NCBI GenBank assembly: GCA_964639665.1
Contig: CAZXEU010000029.1
Span: forward strand, 1 to 54,275
Reading direction: 5' to 3'
Source: CAZXEU01 sp964639665
GTDB lineage: Bacteria > Bacteroidota > Rhodothermia > Rhodothermales > Bin80
Length of the DNA: 54,275 nucleotides
Shown piece by piece: positions 1 through 9,131 of this stretch (the stretch's first letter is position 1; every line of letters begins with the position of its first letter). The notes beneath the pieces are model-generated. The model was not told the origin of the DNA and did not search any database. It saw only the letters and a program-made list of their open reading frames with translations. The translations under genes and the position numbers were made by a program.

Positions 1-928
1 CGCACTGTGGAAAGGGCCCGGAAAAAATTCCTTCGGCCTCGAGCTTCGAGGCTCCGCAGCTCGCTGCTCCGCCTCGAAGCTCGGCCTCTCTTAATCCAAT
101 TTTAATTGTCGTCGGCCTCAATCTATATTGACGTTGATCAGTGGTGGACACGGCCGCTCGTTTGGTTGCGTGAGTCCGACAAGCTGGGTCAGTACGGGAG
201 TATCTTCGCAAGCTTCGTCCTTTTGCCGGCGTCGACGCTCTTGTTCGCTCGGCTGCAGGTTGCGGATTAGCGCTTGGAATTGCGGCTCAGACCCCGAGTT
301 GCGACCCAACATTGTCCGCTGCTAAGGAAACCTGACGGACTTGTTAGGTGACATGATTCCAGGCAGCGCTAACCAAGTCCGCTTGGCCTCTTTTTAGCGC
401 TGGACCGGGCGTTAGTCGATGCCGGTATTACCTGCTACGTCGGCTACTTGTCTTCGGGCGTCGCGTCGGCAAAGCGTGCCGGTGTGCTTTCGATTGCAGT
501 CGTGTGGGCTATGGCAGACGGGAGGGCGCTACGCAGATCTGTACCACACCAGTATTTCGACATGGTGGGCCAATTGCAAGACTACAGCGAATCGCTGCGG
601 CGCTTGAGCCGGGCTGTTACAGGCTCAGGGCCTGGTCCCGCTGCTGGATGGGCAAGGGTCCAACCGCTCGCCTTCCTGGACTGATCTGATATGTCGGTGG
701 TGGCATACCAAATGTTCGGGTAGAACGTCCACGTTCCGTAGTCAATCAAGAGATTGGCATGTCACCTACAGGCTCTTGGTATCAGGCGGAGAAAACGACA
801 GCTGCCAGGATATTCGGGCTGCATACAACAAATCGGCGGAGTCTTGGTGGCGGCATTCTCTGCCTGCGGTGCCCGGCAAGAAATCTTGTCAAGGGCACTC
901 GGACCGGCGGGGAAGTTTGGACGCCAGC
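1..928. other. Gene-poor segment with a hairpin and possible gene remnants
   Basis: No convincing complete gene is visible here. The plus strand has an uninterrupted reading frame from about 373 to 684 without an ATG start, which reads as plausible protein (for example a stretch with VDAGITCYVGYLSSG followed by PHQYFDMVGQLQDYS), and a shorter open frame at 106-270. The minus strand has an open frame at 118-312 that also looks protein-like. None has a recognisable domain, a good ribosome binding site or a partner gene. The most economical reading is degraded sequence downstream of uxaC; a small unknown gene cannot be excluded. Confidence 0.4.
35..88. repeat. Long imperfect inverted repeat (hairpin)
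   Basis: The arms GAGCTTCGAGGC (41-52) and GCCTCGAAGCTC (71-82) are perfect reverse complements and the pairing extends outward and inward with small mismatches. The left arm alone can also fold (CCTCGA GCT TCGAGG). There is no T-run directly after either arm, so it is not a textbook terminator. It could be a REP-like element or the terminator of a gene beyond the left edge. Confidence 0.55.
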
Positions 929-2329
929 CTAGACACTAAACCCGAAGTATTCCAGCGCATTGTTAAAGCAGATGCCCTCCACGACTTGCCCCAGCCAGTC
1001 CATTTCTGAAGGCAAGCTGCCCCTTTCCACTTCCGCACCGATCATGCCGCAGAGTATGCGGCGAAAGTACTCGTGGCGCGGAAAGGAAAGGAAGCTCCGC
1101 GAATCCGTGAGCATGCCGACAAACCTGCTCAAGAGTCCCATGTTGGCCAGCGCCGTCAGCTGACGCCGCATTCCGTCCTCCTGATCCAGGAACCACCAGG
1201 CCGTCCCGAACTGGACCTTGCCGGGCTTGCTGCCGCGGCAAAAGTTGCCAGCCATCGTCGCCAGAACCTCGTTGTGCGCGGGGTTGACGCTGTAAAGGAT
1301 CGTGGGCGCGAGGCTGTCAGTCTGATCAAGCCGGTCCAGAAACCGGGCAAGATCCGTGGCAATGGCAAAGTCGCCTATGGAATCAAACCCTGAATCCCGC
1401 CCGACTTCGCGTGCACCCCATGTGTTCGTGTTTCGCAGGGCCCCGAGGTGGAATTGCTGCACCCATCCCCTGGCGTGATCCAGAAGTGCCAGTTCGTGCA
1501 GGATCCACGACTTGAAAACGGCCACGTCGTGCGCGGAAGGGATGCGTCCCTTTCGTACTGCAGAAAATATGTCCTCGATCTCGCGCTTGCTGTACGGCTC
1601 GGCGTAGAGCACCTCTTCTCCGTGATCCGAGACGCAGCAGCCACGCTCGTCAAAGTACGCGTGGCGGCGCTCCAGAGCGTCCATTAGCGCAGACGGACCG
1701 CTGATGTCCACGCCAGCCGCGTCGGCAAGCGTGTCGACGTAAGCGTTGTAAGACTCCGGATGCAGTATCGCGGACGCACGGTCAGCCCTGAATCCGGGCA
1801 GTACCCGGATGTCGAAGTCCCGGAGCTGGTCGTGCTCCCACAGCGTCTCGCACGGGTCATTGGTTGTACAAACGAGGCGAACGTCCATCTGTCGCAGGAT
1901 TCCACGCACCGAGAAATCATCCTCCCGCAATAGGTCATTGCAGCGGTCGAATACGCTTCGTGCTGAACCGGGCGCCAGGATTGTCTCGATTCCGAACGGC
2001 CGACGCAGCTCCATGTGGGTCCAGTGATACAGCGGATTGAGGACCGTATACGGCACGGTTTGGGCCCACTTCTCGAATTTCTCCCAGTCGGTGGCAGCTC
2101 CCGTGCAGTAGCGCTCCGGCACTCCGTTGATGCGCATGGCTCGCCACTTGTAATGATCTCCCTCCAGCCAGGCCGCCGTAATGGTATCGAACCGGCGGTC
2201 GCGCGCGATATCCTCCGCCGGCAGGTGGCAGTGATAGTCGATGATCGGCATCCGCGACGCGTGGTCGTGGTACAGCTGCCGGGCCGGGGCGCTCTCAAGC
2301 AGAAAATCATCGTGCAGAAATGCGGTCAT
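929..2329 (-). CDS. uxaC: Uronate isomerase (glucuronate/galacturonate isomerase)
   Basis: It interconverts D-glucuronate with D-fructuronate and D-galacturonate with D-tagaturonate, the first cytoplasmic step of hexuronate catabolism. The protein (466 residues from the ATG at 2329) aligns along its length with E. coli UxaC as I remember it: the N-terminus MTAFLHDDFLLES, the metal-binding HCHLP motif (residues 33-37), GDHYKWRAMR, PLYHWTHLELRRPFG-like and SRFVGMLTDSRSF segments, and the C-terminal CFNNA motif. An in-frame TTG at 2353 would add eight residues that the E. coli protein lacks, so the ATG is preferred. It is transcribed away from the KduI-like/TRAP/uxaB operon across an 89-base gap, which fits a shared regulator. 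Confidence 0.96.
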   Translation of the reverse strand: MTAFLHDDFLLESAPARQLYHDHASRMPIIDYHCHLPAEDIARDRRFDTITAAWLEGDHYKWRAMRINGVPERYCTGAATDWEKFEKWAQTVPYTVLNPLYHWTHMELRRPFGIETILAPGSARSVFDRCNDLLREDDFSVRGILRQMDVRLVCTTNDPCETLWEHDQLRDFDIRVLPGFRADRASAILHPESYNAYVDTLADAAGVDISGPSALMDALERRHAYFDERGCCVSDHGEEVLYAEPYSKREIEDIFSAVRKGRIPSAHDVAVFKSWILHELALLDHARGWVQQFHLGALRNTNTWGAREVGRDSGFDSIGDFAIATDLARFLDRLDQTDSLAPTILYSVNPAHNEVLATMAGNFCRGSKPGKVQFGTAWWFLDQEDGMRRQLTALANMGLLSRFVGMLTDSRSFLSFPRHEYFRRILCGMIGAEVERGSLPSEMDWLGQVVEGICFNNALEYFGFSV

Positions 2330-2402
2330 GGCGCCAGGATCATGGCCCGGCAAGATACGCCTGCCGGCCTTGACAATCGCCCGGCCCCTGCAGTACGTTC
2401 AC

Positions 2403-2418
2403 GGCAAAAGATCTTGCC
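2403..2418. promoter_or_regulatory. Possible operator in the uxaC / kduI-like divergent region
   Basis: The 16 bases GGCAAAAGATCTTGCC form a partial palindrome (GGCAA-N6-TTGCC, with AAGATCTT at the centre) directly before the ATG of the KduI-like gene. The outer half ATCTTGCC (2411-2418) also has a perfect inverted partner GGCAAGAT at 2349-2356, beside the start of uxaC. Placement and symmetry suggest a repressor site for both transcripts. No regulator gene lies in the window and the sequence was not matched to a known UxuR, ExuR or KdgR consensus. Confidence 0.25.
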
Positions 2419-3360
2419 ATGGTACCGCCTCGCATTATTGGCCCGTTTGTATCCACGTCTCCCAAATCGGCAGCGGCTCGCGCGATCAAGGGTCGCGCGG
2501 TCGTACCGGGCGCTGACCAGCTGCGGGAGGTAGAGCTGTTCGATGCGCGCCCTGCGCTCAACCGGCGCGTGGAGATCATCACTGCAGAGAACTCCAGTTT
2601 CCGGTTCCTCCGCCAGGCCCGCATAGCCCTGGACGCCGGAGCCTCCGGCTACGCCCCGGTACCTGTACAGGTGGGCGGAGCAGAGGAGGCCCTCTTTTAC
2701 GTCAATCGCGGCAGCGCCACCATCGACACCGGCTCCGGCACGTACTCGCTCGGGATGGGAGACGTGCTATATGTCGGGCTTGGGGAGACGGTGACCATTG
2801 CATGCGACGGCGGATTGTGCGACGTAAGCGAATTTCGGGCGGTAGACTGCCACACCAGGTACCCGATTGCGCTGGTCAGGCACAGCGATATCGAAGGCAC
2901 GGAACTGGCCGCCGATGTAGGCACGAAGCGACCCATGTCGCGGCGCACGGTGTACAAGCTCGTCGACCAGAATATCGGAGCCTGCCGGCTGCTGTTTGGT
3001 GACACGTTCATGGCCAGCGTAGGGGGCGTGGGAAGCTACCCTCCGCATTTTCACGGGCCCGGTGGACCATCCGGGCTGGGACCCGATGCCAAGGAGGAGA
3101 TCTATCATTTCCGCTGTGCCAGCGTGATTCCGGGAGATGTCCCGTACGTCCTGCAGAATTGCGCCAGGCCAGGCGAACCGGTCAATACCTATGTGCACCT
3201 GTTTGACGAGCAGGCGATCAACGTCACACCCAATTTTCATGATACAATTGCCCCGGCCACCGTGGACTTCATGTTTGTATGGTGCCTGGGGGCCTACACG
3301 GAGAACGCGCGCGACTGGTCCAGAATCATAACGAGGCCGGGCTACGAGAATGAATGGTAA
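2419..3360 (+). CDS. KduI/IolB-family sugar isomerase (double cupin)
   Basis: Members isomerise 5-keto-4-deoxyuronate (KduI) or 5-deoxyglucuronate (IolB). The 313-residue protein has two cupin halves. The N-terminal half has the KduI-like GSATIDTGSGTYSLGMGDVLYVG stretch in shortened form (compare ITVDG...DALYVGKG), and the middle has SRRTVYKLVDQ, close to SNRRTINKYF of KduI. The metal site is visible as PPHFHGPGG, a Glu in KEEIYHF and a later His in NFHD; the SYPPHFH part looks more like IolB (SSYPPHKHD). It is longer than E. coli KduI (278 residues). The gene overlaps dctP by 11 bases and heads the uronate operon, so action on a uronate-derived keto sugar is likely; the exact substrate is inferred. 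Confidence 0.8.
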   Translation: MVPPRIIGPFVSTSPKSAAARAIKGRAVVPGADQLREVELFDARPALNRRVEIITAENSSFRFLRQARIALDAGASGYAPVPVQVGGAEEALFYVNRGSATIDTGSGTYSLGMGDVLYVGLGETVTIACDGGLCDVSEFRAVDCHTRYPIALVRHSDIEGTELAADVGTKRPMSRRTVYKLVDQNIGACRLLFGDTFMASVGGVGSYPPHFHGPGGPSGLGPDAKEEIYHFRCASVIPGDVPYVLQNCARPGEPVNTYVHLFDEQAINVTPNFHDTIAPATVDFMFVWCLGAYTENARDWSRIITRPGYENEW

Positions 3361-4324
3361 GCTTGGCATTGCCGCTGCGCTGATCCTGCTCGGTTGCAGC
3401 CGCGCGGAAGATGCCCGCGTCATAAGGCTCGGCCACGGCCTGGATACCAACCATCCCGTACATCAGGCCATGGTGTACCTGCAGCAGCGGGTCGAGGAGA
3501 AATCTGGCGGCTCCCTGCGCATCATGATTTATCCGAGCCAGCAGTTGGGAACGGAAAGGCAGCTGCTGGAACTGCTTCAGCTGGGCAGCCTCGGCATGAC
3601 CAAGGTAGCTTCCGCTGTGCTGGAGGGCTTTGCCCCCCAATACAAGGTGCTCAGCCTCCCCTACATCTTCCGCGACGAGGCCCACCGCTTTGCTGTTCTG
3701 GAAGGAGAGATCGGCCGGGAACTCCTTGTATCAAGCGAGGCCTATTGGCTCCGCGGCCTGACCTATTACGACGCCGGCACACGAAGCTTCTATACCAAGG
3801 AGCATCCGGTCGCCTCGCCGGATGACCTTGAGGGTCTCAAGATCCGGACGCTGGAGAGTACGACACAGGTACAGATGGTCAACGCCCTTGGTGGATCCGC
3901 AACGCCCATATCCTGGGGAGAGTTGTACACCGCCCTGCAGCAGGGAGTGGTGGACGGCGCCGAGAATAACCCCCCTTCCTTCTATACTTCCCGGCACTAC
4001 GAAGTTTGCAAGTTCTATTCCCTGGATGAACACAGCGGGATGCCGGACGTGCTGCTCATTAGCACCATTGTCTGGAATTCACTTTCGGATCAGGAACAAA
4101 GCTGGCTGACAGAAGCAGCGTGGGAATCTTCAGCCTACCAGAAGGAGCTATGGAAGGCTGCCACGGCCGAAGCCCTGGATGCCGTACGGGCGGCCGGCGT
4201 TGAGATCCTGTATCCGGACAAGGCGCCGTTTGCCGCACGCGTCGCCCCGATATACGAAAGCTACCGGGGCGATGCGGTCCTCTACCCTCTCATCGAGCGC
4301 ATCCAGAACCTGGGCACGCCCTAG
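3350..4324 (+). CDS. dctP: TRAP transporter solute-binding protein (DctP family)
   Basis: This is the extracytoplasmic receptor of a tripartite TRAP transporter, delivering a carboxylated ligand to the DctQ/DctM membrane units. The 324-residue product begins with a short hydrophobic segment ending in ILLGC (Cys16), a lipobox, so it is probably a lipoprotein rather than free in the periplasm. Family landmarks are GTERQLLELLQLGSL, VLSLPYIFRD, and DDLEGLKIRT, whose Arg normally contacts the ligand carboxylate, then ELYTALQQGVVDGAENNP. The start codon lies inside the end of the KduI-like gene. With uxaC and uxaB beside it, a hexuronate or unsaturated-uronate product is the likely cargo (inference). 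Confidence 0.94.
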   Translation: MNGKLGIAAALILLGCSRAEDARVIRLGHGLDTNHPVHQAMVYLQQRVEEKSGGSLRIMIYPSQQLGTERQLLELLQLGSLGMTKVASAVLEGFAPQYKVLSLPYIFRDEAHRFAVLEGEIGRELLVSSEAYWLRGLTYYDAGTRSFYTKEHPVASPDDLEGLKIRTLESTTQVQMVNALGGSATPISWGELYTALQQGVVDGAENNPPSFYTSRHYEVCKFYSLDEHSGMPDVLLISTIVWNSLSDQEQSWLTEAAWESSAYQKELWKAATAEALDAVRAAGVEILYPDKAPFAARVAPIYESYRGDAVLYPLIERIQNLGTP

Positions 4325-4333
4325 TCCACGCAC

Positions 4334-4792
4334 ATGATCAGACTTCGCGGCTATGTGGACCGGATTCTTTTCGGCACACTCGCCACCATCATGGCAGTGC
4401 TGGTTCTGGCTGTTCTTTGGCAGGTCTTCACCCGCTTTGTGCTGCGCGATCCGAGCTCCTACACAGAGGAGCTCGCCCGGTACCTGATGATATGGCTGGG
4501 ATTGTTGGGGGCCGGCTATGCGGCCGGTCAGCGCCTTCACCTGAGCATCGACCTCTTCCGGCGGAGTCGCAAAGTCGAGATTGCGATCGAGGCGTGCACG
4601 CTCTGTTTTGCCATCCTTGCCCTGATCATCGGCGGCAGCCGGCTGGTATGGACCATGCTTTACCTGGGCCAAACGTCTGCGGCTCTTCAGATTCCGCTCG
4701 GCTTCGTGTATGTGGCAGTACCCATAAGCGGCGTGCTCATTGCATTCTACGCTTGCGCACACATTCTGCAGGTGCTAGATGGAAGCGATTGA
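4334..4792 (+). CDS. dctQ: TRAP transporter small permease (DctQ family)
   Basis: The 152-residue protein has four predicted membrane helices, the usual DctQ layout. The segment VLWQVFTRFVLRDPSSYTEEL followed by RYLMIWLGLLGAGYA is characteristic: a helix, a TEE(L/A) element, then an amphipathic stretch. It pairs with DctM in the inner membrane and helps dock the solute receptor. It starts ten bases after dctP and its end overlaps dctM by 14 bases, so the three are almost certainly translated from one message. Confidence 0.93.
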   Translation: MIRLRGYVDRILFGTLATIMAVLVLAVLWQVFTRFVLRDPSSYTEELARYLMIWLGLLGAGYAAGQRLHLSIDLFRRSRKVEIAIEACTLCFAILALIIGGSRLVWTMLYLGQTSAALQIPLGFVYVAVPISGVLIAFYACAHILQVLDGSD

Positions 4793-6074
4793 CGCTGTCA
4801 TCCTCGCGCTTGCGTTTGCGACGCTGCTGGTGCTCGGTGTGCCTATCGCCTACAGTATCGGTCTGGCGACGCTGGCTACCATGGTGCTCAGCATGCAGAC
4901 GATGCCGGCCCTCACCACCGAGGCACAGCGCATAGCTACAGGCCTGGACAGCTTCGCACTCCTTGCCATTCCGTTCTTCATCCTGGCCGGCCAGGTCATG
5001 AACAGGGGCGGCATGGCACGGCGACTAATTGACTTTGCCAAGTCCCTACTGGGGATGCTGCCTGGTGGCCTCGCCCATGTCAACATAATGGCTTCCATGC
5101 TATTCGGAGCCATTTCCGGGTCAGCCGTGGCAGCCGCCTCCGCAGTGGGCGGAGTCATGGCCCCGCAGATGGAAAAGGAAGGGTACGACCGCAACTACGC
5201 CGCAGCTGTCAACATCACGTCCGCAACCACGGGGCTGCTCATTCCGCCGAGCAACATCCTGATTGTCTATTCCCTTGCCAGCGGGGGCGTCTCCATAGCC
5301 GCACTGTTCCTGGCGGGGTACCTGCCCGGAATTCTGGTCGGCCTCTCCCTCATGGCCGTTGCTGCCTACCTGGCAAACCGAAGGGGCTACGGAAAGGCCA
5401 GGGCCACGTCACTGGCGACCACGCTGCGACGATTTGTGGACGCGCTTCCGAGCCTGACGCTGCTCATCGTGGTAATGGGCGGCATTGTTGCCGGCGTCTT
5501 TACCGCCACGGAAGCCGCGGCCGTAGCGGTCCTGTATGCCCTTGTGCTGGCCTTCATCTATCGCGAAATCACGTTACGCGACCTGCCCCGGATCTTTGTC
5601 GATGCCTCGTGCACGACCGCCGTCGTGCTGCTCTTGGTGGCTACCAGCGTGGGCATGTCCTGGATTATGGCCTATGTCAACATTCCGCAGACCGTGACCG
5701 CAACGCTGGTATCGCTGACGGACAATGGCATCGTAATACTGCTGATCATCAACGTGATCCTTCTTTGCGTCGGCGTCTTCATGGACATCACGCCGGCAGT
5801 GCTCATCTTTACCCCAATCTTTTTGCCCATTGCCGTAGAGCTCGGCATAGATCCCCTTCATTTTGGCATCATCATGGTGCTGAACCTGTGCATCGGGCTC
5901 TGTACGCCGCCAGTGGGAAGCGTGCTCTTTGTGGGCATCGGAGTGGCCAGGACTTCCATGTCCCAGGTTGTGCGGCCGCTCTTGCCACTGTTCTTGGCCA
6001 TGATTGTGGCGCTTCTCGTGGTTACGTATGTGCCGGCCCTGAGCGCATGGCTGCCAGCCTTGCTCCTGGATTGA
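4779..6074 (+). CDS. dctM: TRAP transporter large permease (DctM family)
   Basis: This is the sodium-coupled transport subunit of the TRAP system, 431 residues with about twelve hydrophobic helices. Recognisable parts are GLDSFALLAIPFFILAGQVMN near residue 60, GALSGSA-like GAISGSAVAAASAVGG, the re-entrant-loop sequence TTGLLIPPSNILIVYS, and near the C-terminus GLCTPPVGSVLFVG. Length and motifs are typical of DctM. It overlaps dctQ and is followed after 19 bases by uxaB. Confidence 0.95.
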   Translation: MEAIDAVILALAFATLLVLGVPIAYSIGLATLATMVLSMQTMPALTTEAQRIATGLDSFALLAIPFFILAGQVMNRGGMARRLIDFAKSLLGMLPGGLAHVNIMASMLFGAISGSAVAAASAVGGVMAPQMEKEGYDRNYAAAVNITSATTGLLIPPSNILIVYSLASGGVSIAALFLAGYLPGILVGLSLMAVAAYLANRRGYGKARATSLATTLRRFVDALPSLTLLIVVMGGIVAGVFTATEAAAVAVLYALVLAFIYREITLRDLPRIFVDASCTTAVVLLLVATSVGMSWIMAYVNIPQTVTATLVSLTDNGIVILLIINVILLCVGVFMDITPAVLIFTPIFLPIAVELGIDPLHFGIIMVLNLCIGLCTPPVGSVLFVGIGVARTSMSQVVRPLLPLFLAMIVALLVVTYVPALSAWLPALLLD

Positions 6075-6093
6075 TTGGATAGAGGCCTGCCTC

Positions 6094-7560
6094 ATGGCGT
6101 TACCCATGCTTGGCCCGCACATTCACGCACCGGCCGCTGCGCTGCCGGAGCGGATCGTTCAATTCGGCACCGGCCGGTTCCTGAGAGCATTTGCGGACTG
6201 CTTCGTTCACGAGGCCAACCAGGACGGGCGCTACGATGGCCGCATTGTCGCCGTGCAGTCGACCGGACGTGCCCGAGCACGGCTCTTGCAGCGGCAGGCC
6301 GGTCTCTACACGCTCTGGGTTCGCGGGGGCGCGCCTTCAAAGCCGCGGGAATCGCACCGCGTGGTATCCTCGGTAAGCCGTGGCCTGTCGGCCGCCGAAG
6401 AGTGGCCGGACGTCCTGGAACTTGCTCGAAGCCCGGACCTCCAGGCCGTTTTTTCCAATACCACCGAAGTGGGTCTTTCACTTTCTGCCCATGACAGCGC
6501 CGAGGGGCGTCCTCCACAGTCATTCCCGGCAAAGCTGGCAGCGCTTCTGCTTGCCCGCGCCAGGCACTTCGACTGCGACCCGGATCGCGGACTCGTCATC
6601 CTGCCATGCGAACTCATTGAGGATAACGGGAACCTGCTGCGCCATCTGGTTCTCGAGACCGCCAGAAATTGGTGCGTGGAGCGTCCCCTTGAGGAGTGGC
6701 TGGACTCGGCCAACGTCTTCTGCAACACGCTGGTGGACCGCATCGTGCCCGGCCTGCCCTCGGGGGCCGAAATAGCGGCATTCGAAGACCGCATAGGTTA
6801 CCGGGATGAGCTGCTGACCGTGGCGGAGGAGTACCGTCTGTGGGCTATTGAAGCCGACCGTTCACCCGGGTTTGCAACCGGAGACTCGTCCATTGTCGTT
6901 TGTCCGGACATCACGCCCTACAGGCTTCGCAAGGTTCGGCTGCTAAACGGCGGCCATACGCTCAGCGTCCCTCTCGGTTTTCTGGCCGGAAATCGCACGG
7001 TTCTGGAAAATATGCAGCATCCGCTCACCGAGAGGTATATCGAAGCCTTGCTCCGAGAAGAGATTGGCCCTGTCCTCGCCGTGGATCCCGTCAGTGTTTC
7101 GCCCTACGTGGATGAAGTTCTGGACCGCTGGCGGAATCCGTTTCTGCGCCACGCACTGATCGATATCACGCTGCAGGGGACCACCAAAATGCGGCATCGC
7201 GTAGTCCCGTCGCTGAGAGAATTCTACGCCACGCACCACTGCGTGCCCCACCTGATGGCGGCAGGCTTCGCCTCCTATCTGCTGTTCAGCCGGGGCGAGG
7301 GCAGCAGCGAGGCCTTTTCAGGCTCCTGGCAGGACGCGCGCTATCCCATTAATGACGACCGCGCCGGTGTCCTGGCTGCTTACTGGCAGCGTGAAGATGC
7401 GGAGAGCGTCGCCCGCGCTGTCTGCTCGGACGCCGGCTTGTGGGGAACGGACCTTGGCAGCTTGCCAGGCTTCGCCGAAGCCGTTGCGGACTACCTGGCT
7501 CTGATGCTTGACCGGGGTATCGAAGCGGCTATTGAAAAGGCCCTGGGCGAAGCACTCTAG
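6094..7560 (+). CDS. uxaB: Tagaturonate reductase (altronate oxidoreductase)
   Basis: The enzyme reduces D-tagaturonate to D-altronate with NADH, after UxaC has acted on galacturonate. The 488-residue product belongs to the mannitol-dehydrogenase/polyol reductase family: an N-terminal dinucleotide-binding part beginning PERIVQFGTGRFLRAF, the NTTEVGL segment, LPCELIEDNG, FCNTLVDRIVPG, and the C-terminal active-site region with RLLNGGHT. FGTGRFLRAF and the length point to UxaB rather than UxuB. It is the last gene of the uronate operon; altronate dehydratase (uxaA) is not in the window. Confidence 0.93.
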   Translation: MALPMLGPHIHAPAAALPERIVQFGTGRFLRAFADCFVHEANQDGRYDGRIVAVQSTGRARARLLQRQAGLYTLWVRGGAPSKPRESHRVVSSVSRGLSAAEEWPDVLELARSPDLQAVFSNTTEVGLSLSAHDSAEGRPPQSFPAKLAALLLARARHFDCDPDRGLVILPCELIEDNGNLLRHLVLETARNWCVERPLEEWLDSANVFCNTLVDRIVPGLPSGAEIAAFEDRIGYRDELLTVAEEYRLWAIEADRSPGFATGDSSIVVCPDITPYRLRKVRLLNGGHTLSVPLGFLAGNRTVLENMQHPLTERYIEALLREEIGPVLAVDPVSVSPYVDEVLDRWRNPFLRHALIDITLQGTTKMRHRVVPSLREFYATHHCVPHLMAAGFASYLLFSRGEGSSEAFSGSWQDARYPINDDRAGVLAAYWQREDAESVARAVCSDAGLWGTDLGSLPGFAEAVADYLALMLDRGIEAAIEKALGEAL

Positions 7561-7632
7561 CTGAACGCGACTGCCCTGTTGAATCTTGTTGAAGAGGGCA
7601 CCTCGCCCCTGCCCCGTCGTTTGCCGACTGCG

Positions 7633-9126
7633 ATGTCCCGGACCTTTACGCTGCACAACACGCTAACCGGCAGGACGGAGCCTCTTGCGCTCCAGGAGGA
7701 AGGGCACCTGCGCTTTTACGGATGCGGGCCGACCGTCTACTCGTACGCGCATATCGGCAACTTCCGCTCGTTTCTGACGGCAGATCTCATCCTGCGCACT
7801 GCACAGGCCATAGGATGGAAGACGACATACGTCACCAACATTACGGATGTCGGACACCTGACAGCCGACGACTACATTGACCCTTCCGGCGAGGACCGCA
7901 TGGCGCGGGCCCTACGCTCCAAGGAGGGCGACCGATTCGCCAACGTCTGGGACCTGGCACGCTACTACGCGGAGACCCTGATCCAGGACTGGCGCACACT
8001 CAACTTGCGCGAGCCGGATGTGCGCCCGCGTGCCACGGAGCATGTTCAGGAACAGATCCGGGCCATTGAAGCGCTCGTGGCAAATGGAGCCGCCTACGAG
8101 ACGCGGCAGGGAGTGTATTTTGCCGTTCCGACCTTCCGGGAATACGGAAAACTCTCCGGCAACGATGCCGCGGCTTCGCTCGAGACTGCCGTCAGGGCCG
8201 TCGTGGTGGACCCTGAAAAGCGCGATCCGCGTGATTTTGCGCTATGGAAGAAAGACCCGGACCATCTTATGCAGTGGCACAGCCCGTGGGGTTGGGGATT
8301 TCCGGGCTGGCACATAGAATGCTCCGTCATGGCCCAGACCTACCTGGGCGAAACCATCGACCTCCATTCAGGCGGCGAGGACCTAATCTTTCCCCACCAC
8401 GAATGCGAGATCGCCCAGGCGGAAAGCCTGACCGGGCGGCCGTTCGCCACGCATTGGGTCCACTCCCGCTTTCTTCAGGTCGAGGGCCAGAAGATGTCCA
8501 AGAGACTGGGCAACTTTCATACCGTCCGCGATCTGGTGTCCCGCACGGCCGGTGGCACGGGCGCGGTGAATCCACTGGCGCTGAGGCTTGCGCTCATCTC
8601 GGGGCAGTACAGGAAGCCGTTCAACTTCACGTTTGCCACGCTGCGGGACTGCGCGCGCCACGTACAGCGGTTCTCCGAAGGATGGGCCCTGGTGAACCAG
8701 GCCGCGGCGGAAGGACCGGATCTCCTCGGCAACGCATTGGAGGAAGTTTTCGAGCGGGCACTGGCGGCAATGCTGGATGACCTGAACACGCCTGCGGCGA
8801 TTGCTGCGGCCCTCGACGGCCTGAAGCAGATCCTTGGTAGCGGGGCGTCCCTGAGCGCGGCGTCAGCACGCAGCGGCCGCACCTTTCTGGGTCGCATCAA
8901 CGGACTACTGGGCATTGTATACGATGAGGAAGCGGTCTCCTCCGTGGAATCGCCCGATCCTCTCGAAGAACAGATTGAACGCCTGCTGGCAGAGCGCGCC
9001 GATGCGCGCAAGAACAAGGACTTCAGCCGGGCCGATGCCATTCGGGACCGCATCGACGCACTCGGAATCGAAGTAATGGACGCGCCCAGCGGCACGACCT
9101 GGCGCCGCAAAGTGCACATTCCCTGA
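7633..9126 (+). CDS. cysS: Cysteinyl-tRNA synthetase
   Basis: Class I aminoacyl-tRNA synthetase that charges tRNA-Cys. From the ATG at 7633 the product has 497 residues. It shows the zinc ligand in FYGCGPTVY (Cys31), the HIGH-type motif AHIGNF (40-45), GWHIECSVM and FPHHECEIAQ with the remaining zinc ligands, and the KMSK motif in QKMSKRLGN. A C-terminal DALR-type helical part follows. The frame is open further upstream to a TTG at 7579, but the extra 18 residues have no counterpart in the family. It follows uxaB by 72 bases and may be a separate transcript. Confidence 0.97.
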   Translation: MSRTFTLHNTLTGRTEPLALQEEGHLRFYGCGPTVYSYAHIGNFRSFLTADLILRTAQAIGWKTTYVTNITDVGHLTADDYIDPSGEDRMARALRSKEGDRFANVWDLARYYAETLIQDWRTLNLREPDVRPRATEHVQEQIRAIEALVANGAAYETRQGVYFAVPTFREYGKLSGNDAAASLETAVRAVVVDPEKRDPRDFALWKKDPDHLMQWHSPWGWGFPGWHIECSVMAQTYLGETIDLHSGGEDLIFPHHECEIAQAESLTGRPFATHWVHSRFLQVEGQKMSKRLGNFHTVRDLVSRTAGGTGAVNPLALRLALISGQYRKPFNFTFATLRDCARHVQRFSEGWALVNQAAAEGPDLLGNALEEVFERALAAMLDDLNTPAAIAAALDGLKQILGSGASLSAASARSGRTFLGRINGLLGIVYDEEAVSSVESPDPLEEQIERLLAERADARKNKDFSRADAIRDRIDALGIEVMDAPSGTTWRRKVHIP

Positions 9127-9131
9127 CGCCC

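Noticed and set aside
118..312. Minus-strand open frame of 64 codons
   Set aside because: Looks mildly protein-like but has no ribosome binding site, homologue or context, so it is only mentioned with the gene-poor segment.
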